NCBI GenBank assembly: GCA_032718475.1 | Contig: JAUCBJ010007526.1 | Span: 44,980-108,979 of the forward strand | DNA from: Nemertoderma westbladi | Taxonomy: Eukaryota; Xenacoelomorpha; Nemertodermatida; Nemertodermatidae | Direction of reading: 5' to 3' | Length of the DNA stretch: 64,000 nt | Shown: piece after piece, positions 56,431 to 64,000 of the stretch | Position numbering within the stretch: the stretch's first letter is position 1 | How the letters are laid out: each line of letters opens with the position of its first letter | Notes under the pieces: generated by a model | Database searches by the model: none | Seen by the model: the letters and a program-made list of their open reading frames with translations, nothing else | Told to the model about the DNA's origin: nothing | Made by a program: the position numbers and the translations under genes

Positions 56431-57942
56431 GTGTTACTCCCGGCTGCCAGCCTCCTCCAGATAGAGTCAGTCCGGGAGGCTTGCTGTCAGTTCCTTCTCC
56501 AACAACTCGATCCTTCCAACTGCCTCGGTATCCGTAGTTTCGCCGACTCCCACAGCTGCCCGGACCTCCTCCAACACTCCCATCACTACGCCCTCCAGAA
56601 CTTCGTCAACGTCATCGAGACCGAAGAGTTCCTCATGCTAAGTTTCGAGGACGTCCTCCTATTGGTCAGCAGCGAGCAACTCAACATCTACTCGGAGGAA
56701 CAAATATTCAAAGCGATAATCCGATGGATTAAACACAACCGGAGTCAGCGGGAGCAGTACGTGGCTCCGCTGCTCGAGTGCGTTAGACTCCCGTTGTTAA
56801 CGCGGGACTTCCTTATGTGTGACGTAGAGACCGAGTCGTTAGTGCGGGGCGACGCGGCTTGTAAAGATCTTCTTATAGAGGCCATGAAGTATCATCTGTT
56901 GCCGGAGCAACGGTCTATGCTCGCGACTCCTAGGACCACGCCGCGTCGTCCTGAAGGACTCAGATCGTTTCTCTTCGCCGTCGGTGGCGGGAGTTTATTT
57001 GCGATCCACGGCGAATGCGAATGTTACGACCCGCTCGCCGACTGTTGGTACGTAATGGCGTCCATGACAACCAGACGCGCTCGCGTCGGCGTTATCGTGA
57101 TTGGTTCCGCGCTGTTCGCGGTTGGAGGCTACGACGGGAGTGTGGACCTGGCGACTATGGAGCGCTACAACCTGCAGACCAACGTGTGGCGTCCCTGCGT
57201 CGCCATGGGGACCCGTCGGAGTTGCATCGGCGTTGCGGAACTCAACGGGTTGCTGTTCGCCGTCGGCGGTTTCGACGGGGCCTCGTGTCTCAACACGGCC
57301 GAGCGGTACGACCCGCTGACCGGGACCTGGACCTCCATCGGGGCCATGAATCTGCGACGACGATACGTGCGGTGCGGCGTCGTTAACGGGTTTATCTACG
57401 CGGTCGGCGGGTACGACGGCTCCTCCCATCTCAGCAGCGCGGAGTTGTTCGATCCGCGAACCAACGAGTGGACTTTGGTATCGTCTATGACGTCGCGACG
57501 TAGTAGTGCAGGGGTCGCCGTCTTGAATAATCAGTTGTATGTAGTCGGAGGGAACGACGGTTCCTCTTGTTTATCGAGTTCCGAGCGGTACGACGCGCGG
57601 ACGGAGCGATGGGAGTTAGTCGCCCCGATGTTAACGCGGAGGTCCACCCACGACGTAGTAGCGATGGATGGATTCCTCTACGCGATAGGCGGGAACGACG
57701 GGAGTTCCTCCCTCAACTCGATGGAACGTTACGACCCCGTTACTAACTCGTGGACGAGTTTGCGTCCGATGGTGACTAGGAGGAGTTCGGTGGGGGCCGC
57801 GGTTAGTCAGCTGGTCGCTCTACCGCTGTCCGTGACTGCTGCCCCGGTATCCGCCGCACATAGAGGGGGCACCTTGGTTGGGGATGTCAGCAACGCCTTG
57901 GTGCTACGGGAGGAAAGGGTGTCCGAGGCGGGGTCACTATAG
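56431..57942 (+). CDS. KLHL17: KLHL17 (actinfilin) orthologue, exon 2: BACK and Kelch repeats
   Basis: Residues 182-684. Acceptor TTAACCCCCAG (ends 56430); VLLPAASLLQ continues the BTB domain. BACK domain at about 207-310 (LDPSNCLGIRSFADSHSCPD, then FLMLSFEDVLLLVSSEQLNI). Linker KYHLLPEQRSML. Six Kelch repeats at about 355-635, each with GG and spaced W: FAVGGGSLFAIHGE, FAVGGYDGS, FAVGGFDGASCLNTAERYDP, YAVGGYDGSSHLS, YVVGGNDGSSCLS, YAIGGNDGSSSLNSMERYDP. 'GGGSLFAIHG' and 'TRRSTHDVVAMDG' are characteristic of KLHL17 rather than KLHL20/18. After the last blade (MVTRRSSVGAAV) there is a novel ~45-residue tail. The last residues, RVSEAGSL, and the TAG stop come from the first unit of the 33-bp minisatellite. 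AATAAA at 59767 suggests the array is 3' UTR. Confidence 0.97.
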   Translation: MLLPAASLLQIESVREACCQFLLQQLDPSNCLGIRSFADSHSCPDLLQHSHHYALQNFVNVIETEEFLMLSFEDVLLLVSSEQLNIYSEEQIFKAIIRWIKHNRSQREQYVAPLLECVRLPLLTRDFLMCDVETESLVRGDAACKDLLIEAMKYHLLPEQRSMLATPRTTPRRPEGLRSFLFAVGGGSLFAIHGECECYDPLADCWYVMASMTTRRARVGVIVIGSALFAVGGYDGSVDLATMERYNLQTNVWRPCVAMGTRRSCIGVAELNGLLFAVGGFDGASCLNTAERYDPLTGTWTSIGAMNLRRRYVRCGVVNGFIYAVGGYDGSSHLSSAELFDPRTNEWTLVSSMTSRRSSAGVAVLNNQLYVVGGNDGSSCLSSSERYDARTERWELVAPMLTRRSTHDVVAMDGFLYAIGGNDGSSSLNSMERYDPVTNSWTSLRPMVTRRSSVGAAVSQLVALPLSVTAAPVSAAHRGGTLVGDVSNALVLREERVSEAGSL

Positions 57943-59488
57943 AACGGGTGTCCGAGGCGGGGTCACTCTAGAAAGGGTGTCCGAGGCGGGGTGGGTCACT
58001 ATAGAACGGGTGTCCGAGGAGGGGTGGGTCACTCTAGAACGGGTGTCCGAGGCGGGGTGGGTCACTCTAGAACGTGTGTCCGAGGAGGGGTGGGTCACTC
58101 TAGAACGGGTGTCCGAGGCGGGGTGGGTCACTCTAGAACGTGTGTCCGAGGCGGGGTGGGTCACTCTAGAACGGGTGTCCGAGGCGGGGTCACTCTAGAA
58201 CGGGTGACCGAGGCGGGATCACTCTAGAACGGGTGTCCGAGGCGGGGTGGGTCACTATAGAACGGGTGTCCGAGGAGGGGTGGGTCACTCTAGAACGGGT
58301 GACCGAGGCGGGATCACTCTAGAACGGGTGTCTGAGGAGGGGTGGGTCACTCTAGAACGGGTGTCCGAGGCGAGGTGGGTCACTATAGAACGGGTGTCCG
58401 AGGAGGGGTGGGTCACTCTAGAACGGGTGTCCGAGGAGGGGTGGGTCACTCTAGAACGGGTGTCCGAGGCGGGGTGGGTCACTCTAGAACGTGTGTCCGA
58501 GGCGGGGTGGGTCACTCTAGAACGGGTGTCCGAGGCGGGGTCACTCTAGAACGGGTGACCGAGGCGGGATCACTCTAGAACGGGTGTCCGAGGCGGGGTG
58601 GGTCACTATAGAACGGGTGTCCGAGGCGGGGTGGGTCACTATAGAACGGGTGTCCGAGGCGGGGTCACTCTAGAACGGGTGACCGAGGCGGGATCACTCT
58701 AGAACGGGTGTCTGAGGAGGGGTGGGTCACTCTAGAACGGGTGTCCGAGGCGGGGTGGGTCACTATAGAACGGGTGTCCGAGGAGGGGTGGGTCACTCTA
58801 GAATGGGTGTCCGAGGAGGGGTGGGTCACTCTAGAACGGGTGTCCGAGGCGGGGTGGGTCACTCTAGAACGGGTGACCGAGGCGGGGTGGGTCACTCTAG
58901 AACGGGTGTCCGAGGCGGGGTGGGTCACTCTAGAACGGGTGTCCGAGGCGGGGTGGGTCACTCTAGAACGGGTGTCCAAGGCGGGGTCACTCTAGAACGG
59001 GTGACCGAGGCGGGGTGGGTCACTCCAGAACGGGTGTCCGAGCCGGGGTGGGTCACTATAGAACGGGTGTCCGAGGCGGGGTGGGTCACTATAGAACGGG
59101 TGTCCGAGGCCGGGTGGGTCACTATAGAACGGGTGACAGAGGCGGGATCACTCTAGAACGGGTGTCCGAGGCGGGGTGGGTCACTATAGAACGGGTGTCC
59201 GAGGCGGGGTGGGTCACTATAGAACGGGTGTCCGAGGCCGGGTGGGTCACTATAGAACGGGTGACCGAGGCGGGGTGGGTCACTCTAGAACGGGTGTCCG
59301 AGGCGGGGTGGGTCACTATAGAACGGGTGTCCGAGGCGGGGTGGGTCACTCTAGAACGGGTGTCCGAGGCGGGGTGGGTCACTCTAGAACGGGTGTCCGA
59401 GGCGGGGTGGGTCACTCTAGAACGGGTGTCCGAGGCGGGGTGGGTCACTCTAGAACGGGTGTCCGAGGCGGGGTGGGTCACTCTAAAC
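57911..59488. repeat. 33-bp minisatellite overlapping the KLHL17 stop
   Basis: Unit GGTGTCCGAGGCGGGGTGGG+TCACTCTAGAACG (33 bp, about 48 copies), with 29-bp variants lacking TGGG. Variants include TCACTATAGAAC, GAGGAGGGG and GACCGAGGCGGGATCAC. Identical variant orders recur 380 bp apart (TCTGAGGAGG at 58331 and 58711), so there is higher-order duplication. The first copy supplies the KLHL17 stop codon. Long open frames on both strands (VSEAGWVTLER, ASDTRSRVTHP) are repeat artefacts. Confidence 0.95.
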
Positions 59489-60580
59489 AATCCCTCTAAA
59501 TTAAGTAAGAGAATTTTACTATATTTTCGATTATCTTAAGAATTATGTTAAACCAGCGTTTTTAACAGAGAAGCCACTGATAATTTGATTGTCAATATAA
59601 AATATATTGTTTATATACCGCCGGCCAAGATTGGTATATCTATGGTATATCGAGTTCTCTATTTGTAATTTATTGTGTTGTAGGTTACTGCACAGCACAC
59701 TTTGTTCATTTAAAAAAAATATGATTGTTCGATATGAAATTGAAAATATTTATGTCCTAAATACAAAATAAATATTTTCAGTTTCTCGCTTCGTTGACTG
59801 TTTGGCGATGTTCTGATATAAAATATAATGAAGTTGATCGATGTAACAATTCAGCGTCATTTATTTATGTTACCCTTCATGTAACCAACCACCACCACCG
59901 ATGTAGTAGGAATGTTACACCCACATTCTCACTTTATTCTTTATTATGACATGTTGTACCTGCATATCGTTGTATTTACATCAATTGGTTTTCGTTTAAA
60001 CGTGTTTGCGAAATATTGCGGTAGTTTATAGTAATTAGTTAGTTTTCTAAAATTAATTAATCTTGTAGAACTGACTGACACATTATCTAATATTAAACAC
60101 ACACCCGAGAAAAAAGGGAGAAACTGTTTGCTGAATCTACGGCAAAATACTGAAACTAGGAACTGATACCGGTAATAAATGTGTCGTCACCGGTGATGTG
60201 AGCCGACCCCAGTCTTTCAAATATAAGTCATACTTTAAATATTTAATCAAATGGCTGTCCTATTTAATTCATAATTAGCAATATTATTAGTAATGCAATA
60301 TTTTGGAGTAGCCTAGTGCTGGCCCATTCATGTATAATGTATTTTAGTTAGTTACTAATTGTAGTTAATCTTTGTAAATAATATTATAATTAATTAATTA
60401 AACAGTTTCTGCTTCTGTTATCTTCCCTCACGTAATACAAACACCATTTCCAAATCCCTTGCAATGGTGATGTTGTGAAAATCAATACAAACTCAAAACA
60501 ACATTAAATTATTATTTAAATTAATTAAAAAAGTTAATTAAATGTTTTATATTTTTGTAACCAATCATGATTATTGGTAA
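59489..60580. other. 3' flank of KLHL17, AT-rich
   Basis: Likely end of the KLHL17 3' UTR (AATAAA at 59767-59772) followed by AT-rich DNA. No other gene seen. Confidence 0.5.
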
Positions 60581-60680
60581 TTAAGGGGATCAGCCCGCCG
60601 TCCAAATTCCATGTATTTCACTATTAATTAACACATATATTTAATGTTTCTAACCGACGTCGAGCGCGGCGTGAGCATAA

Positions 60681-60840
60681 TTAATCAAAAATGTCTCTAG
60701 GCGGAGAGATATTAGTGGTGTTGAGGGTCTAACCACGGTTATGAATAATTTAAAACGTTTTAATTATTTAAATTATTTATAACCGTGGTTAGACCCTCAA
60801 CACCTCTACTATCTCTCCTCCTGGAGACATTTTTGATTAA
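60681..60840. repeat. long hairpin, 62-bp arms
   Basis: Arms 60681-60742 and 60779-60840 are complementary at 58 of 62 positions (include TTGAGGGTCTAACCACGGTT). The AT-rich 36-nt centre is itself partly palindromic. Confidence 0.93.
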
Positions 60841-61259
60841 CAATTAACACAAAGGTACATTTATCTCGAGATTGGCGAAACAGATTTTCCTAATTTTTGG
60901 TGAGAATGTTGAAATCAATTGTCTCAAGATGTTGAACCAAAAAAAATTTAAAAATTATTGATAAAAATTGAAATTTGATTAATATTTTTTATTTAAAAAA
61001 TATATTACATTGCATTGCCTAATATTCACGCTATAGGGGTTTTCCTAGGCGGTGATTTCATACCGGTATCCGATGTCAGTTTTTAGTTTTATCAATATCT
61101 AGAATGTCTGTCTGTATGTCTGTCTGTCTTATATTTTGACAAACAGACCGACAAATAGACAGACGGTCACACAGAAAGACAGTCCAGATTTCATCAAAAC
61201 TAAAAAGTAGGATCGGAAGTGAAACCACGGACCAAGAAACACCCCTTAGCGAATAATAC

Positions 61260-61352
61260 GGGTTTACTGTGGAAGATCACCCATCGTGGTGAACAGGCAT
61301 TCCTTGGCTTAAAGATCCTTAAATATTCTCCCATTCATAACGAATAATCTAG
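61260..61352. mobile_element. second copy of the 88-bp miniature element
   Basis: CTGTGGAAGATCACCCATCG, GAACAGGCATTCCTTGGCTT and TTCTCCCATTC match 21951-22038. CGAATAAT occurs directly on both sides (about 61249-61256 and 61343-61350 within AACGAATAATCT), a plausible target duplication. Confidence 0.6.
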
Positions 61353-62435
61353 GCAAGTGGTATGCTTTCTTAGTTTTTGACAGACAAATTGACAGACAGA
61401 CATACATACATTCTGTGTTAATTGTTCAGAGACAGGTCGACATACACACGGACATACAGACATTGTAGACCACTCACCTCAAAAAACTCACCAGGCTTTC
61501 AGATAATTTGAACTTGACCATATAACTGGTCCTATCTAGCCAATGTCACTAGCATAGAAATCCAATCCGCCATGGGACAAGTTGTAATAAAACACACCTC
61601 TATTGAAATAGCTATAAAACAAGAATGGGTTGAGATCTCGTAAAACCGTTTTCAGATTTGAAATCTCTATTAAATTTAACTTTAGAATCGGTCATAACCC
61701 AAAAATCGATTTTTTTGACCCTCACACGACGGGCTGGTCCCCTTAACGAAAAGCCGCGCATTTACCTGGGGGTGGGGATACCAAATTGAATAATATAGTT
61801 GGTGCGATGTGGACTAATAATATTTATAATAATAATTTGTGTGGACTCATCTATTTTAAGTAACGACGTTGCATTATAACACCTCAGCTCAAATTTACCT
61901 CCATTTTTTATATTATTTTTATTGCATGGTGCTCCTATATTTTGTGCTTCATCTATAGTATATTCCTATTAATCATATTATTATTTTATATTTTTACAAC
62001 TATTACTAAATTGTTTTTTGAGTAAATGAGATTGTAATTAATTAAACAGTTTAAAATAGAATCTAATTATAATTATACCGAAATATAAATGTGAATATGG
62101 GTCGTTTGCCGGTGTAACAGGCTGAGATAATTCCCCACCAAACATGACTCCCCAGTCGTCTTAGCCTAGGCTGAGAACACTCCCTTTAGGCTGCGATAAC
62201 TCCCCTCTAGTTGCAAAATATTGTGTAGTTGTTTCTGACTTATACATACTCTATATACATAGGATCTAAGTTCGTTTTACCATATACATAAAGGCAGCAT
62301 AAAAGCATAATACTTTTTGGCAGTGATTTTTTAAGTCCTTTCATTTGACTTTTTTCCGTAATTTTTTACAAATTTTGTATAATGCTTTTGTTGTCCGCAG
62401 AATTACATGTTATGTATGCATTTCTTCAATTAAGA

Positions 62436-62622
62436 GAAAGAAGCAGGTTACATAGACGGTCTTTTCTAACCAAAACAATAAACGATTAAATTTCCAATTG
62501 AGGGAAAGGGGCAGGTTACATAGACGGTCTTTTCTAACCAAAACAATAAACGATAAAATTACCAATTGAGGGAAAGGGGCAGGTTACAGAGGCGAGCTAT
62601 TCTAACCAAAACAATAAACAGA
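62436..62622 (-). repeat. three tandem copies of the dispersed GGTTA...TAACC repeat
   Basis: Each copy reads GAGGGAAAGGGGCAGGTTAC, A(T/G)AG(A/G)CG, then TTCTAACCAAAACAATAAAC. The two arms GGTTACAG and TTCTAACC can pair. Copies elsewhere: 438, 3976, 4949, 7616, 8812, 9096, 10265, 23237, 23305, 29346, 38390, 38802 and 54820. Confidence 0.85.
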
Positions 62623-62994
62623 TACAATACAAAATGAGAAAAATGAGCAGAAACGGAAGCGAAACAGAACCAGGAGAGCCAGGGTTTCAGGTCTGACTTG
62701 AGACCCCAACGACGATACCTTCCAGGTTAGAGAAAAATCTCAACCCATCCAAGAGTCACTGACTAAGAGGATCTGCTTATCAGTAATAGCAGGTTATTCG
62801 ATCCCTTACATTTTATCAGCCAGTGATTCTGCGTACTAGTAACAGAAAGGGGATTTTCTACCTACAGCATTTAATATATTTATTTAACATTGAGAAAGCA
62901 ATATCAGGATTTACCTTAAAGAGCACACATGTAATAAATAATTATTTGTAGGGTTTTTCGCAATGAGGGTTGTCATCTAAGCCTAAGGGGAGTC

Positions 62995-63240
62995 TCAGCC
63001 TAGGCTGAGATAACTGGTGAGTGTTCTAAGCCTAGGCTGAGATAACTGGTGAGTGTTCTAAGCCTAGGCTGAGATAACTGGTGAGTGTTCTAAGCCTAGG
63101 CTGAGATAACTGGTGAGTGTTCTAAGCCTAGGCTTAGACGACTGAGAGTTTTCTAAGCCTAGGCTGAGACGACTGAGGAGTTTTCTAAGCCTAGGCTGAG
63201 ATGACTGGGGAGTCATTTCAAGAGGGAGTTTTCTCAGCCT
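62995..63240. repeat. 32-bp tandem repeat with AGCCTAGGCT palindrome, ~7 copies
   Basis: Unit CTAAGCCTAGGCTGAGATAA+CTGGTGAGTGTT. Later units change to GACGACTGA(G)GAGTTTT. It forms the right subterminal part of the element at 62107-63252. Confidence 0.9.
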
Positions 63241-63252
63241 TGTACACCGGCA

Positions 63253-64000
63253 CCGAGTGCCAATGACAAAATACATCAGACATTTCATTTTTCATTTCGC
63301 GTTAAAGTTTATTGAAAGTACATAATATTTAAATGTCAAATATGGGATATTTTGATAGATATGTGAAAACCATTTTTTTGACAAAATAGTTTTATTAAAT
63401 TTTGGAGAACTTTGTGATACATTCTTATACCAATCTCTTCTTGGCCTTATTTTTGGTTATAGACTTTAAGCCCTTGTATAACAATTATATGTAATTAACT
63501 CATTATTTTATGTCGGAAAAAAAGTAGAAAATGTCCCCTAAATTTCTTATCAATTTCACATGAAGCTGTTACGTGTTGGAGGAGTCAGTTTAATTATCAA
63601 CAAATTGAGATATTTTGTGATTTACTGGCCCTGATTTCTTCTACAGTTTGGGCTTCCGGTGACCTATAAGGACTTAACTTAGGTGGGATAAATATTATAA
63701 AATCTACGCAAATTTCAGAAATTCACAAGAAATTTGAAAGTTTAAGTGGATGACTTGGAACTATTAGTTTTTAGATAAGTCGAATTACAGTAATTTTATC
63801 TCATTTACCCACTAATCAGTTAAGTATTATAACTTGTTTAGATATTTATTTTTTAGTATTAAATTAAAATAATATTGAGAGAAATATGGCGAAAATGTTT
63901 AAATGAGAATATAATTTAAAATTTCAGGAGTGAAATAATTAAACTATTTATTGCTTGGAAAATAAATTTTTTTTCCCTCACAAGATGTTAAATTTAAATC
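63253..64000. other. AT-rich sequence, nothing recognised
   Basis: No exon, repeat or RNA gene that I can support. Confidence 0.5.

Larger units (their letters stand above)
60585..61742. mobile_element. TTAA-flanked inverted-repeat element (piggyBac-like target site)
   Basis: TTAA-GGGGATCAGCCCGCCGT on the left (60581 on) and CGACGGGCTGGTCCCC-TTAA on the right (ends 61746). Ends differ at one or two bases over ~17. TTAA duplication is typical of piggyBac-type elements. The interior holds a 62-bp-arm palindrome (60681-60840), a GACAGACA/TGTCTGTC-rich region and a copy of the 88-bp miniature element (61260-61352). No transposase frame. Confidence 0.75.
62107..63252. mobile_element. inverted-repeat element with AGCCTAGGCTGAGA subterminal repeats
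   Basis: Left TGCCGGTGTAACAGGCTGAG and right CTCAGCCTTGTACACCGGCA are near-complements. Similarity continues over ~65 bp (GACTCCCCAGTC, AGCCTAGGCT). The right side holds about seven copies of a 32-bp unit. Three dispersed repeats sit in the middle (62436-62622). No coding frame. Confidence 0.7.

Noticed and set aside
57878-59539. Many frames of 75-174 codons on both strands
   Set aside because: 33-bp minisatellite in all phases; only the end of KLHL17 is real coding.

Overview
The window looks like genomic DNA of a non-vertebrate animal, probably a marine invertebrate; I cannot name the species. Coding exons are short, or large and intron-flanked. Splice sites follow the GT-AG rule. The two recognisable conserved genes (a TMC channel-like gene and a KLHL17/actinfilin orthologue) are animal families. 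A 7SL RNA closely resembling the vertebrate one is present, and non-LTR retrotransposons, foldback elements and minisatellites fill most of the rest. The non-coding background is rich in TACTGTA/TACAGTA, TAGGCCTA and ACCGGTA words.

Layout of the left part (0-39.3 kb, + strand). Six phase-compatible exons of a TMC (transmembrane channel-like) gene lie at 2913-3010, 4197-4342, 19953-20123, 20833-20977, 38030-38193 and 39077-~39296. They run from the first extracellular loop to the CWET...GQE signature near the sixth membrane segment. The N-terminal exons must lie left of the window. The C-terminal exons were not found. Upstream or intronic to these exons are a 7SL/SRP RNA gene (minus, 814-1108), a one-exon acidic protein ending in a CaaX box (5406-6452), a huge 24-bp minisatellite (10.7-12.7 kb), several LINE copies (17.2-27.9 kb, one inserted into another), a 1.7 kb TA-flanked inverted-repeat element (28.9-30.6 kb) and an intronless 810-aa protein with C2H2 fingers and pipsqueak-like helices (32902-35334).

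Middle (39.3-50 kb). Fragments of one LINE family occur in both orientations, one copy with a clear 11-bp target duplication and a (TAG)n tail. There is a ~0.8 kb inverted-repeat element and a decayed, multiply frameshifted tyrosine-recombinase-like gene (minus, 47754-43770) that carries 26 copies of a 14-residue repeat.

Right part (50.2-64 kb). A two-exon KLHL17 orthologue (50329-50871, 56431-57942, 684 aa) has a 5.6 kb intron. That intron holds a nested set of elements: a TA-flanked inverted-repeat element (50950-54632) made of ~165-215 bp units, most with a CTCF-like core, into which a 1,932-bp hAT-like element with a perfect 8-bp target duplication has inserted (52036-53967); that element is itself mostly a 62-bp minisatellite. 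The gene's stop codon lies in the first unit of a 33-bp minisatellite that would form its 3' UTR. Two more inverted-repeat elements, one TTAA-flanked, occupy 60.6-63.3 kb.

The genes do not form a pathway: TMC is a membrane channel-type protein, KLHL17 a Cullin-3 substrate adaptor, 7SL the RNA core of the signal recognition particle. The main biology here is mobile elements and tandem arrays remodelling introns, 3' ends and open reading frames.
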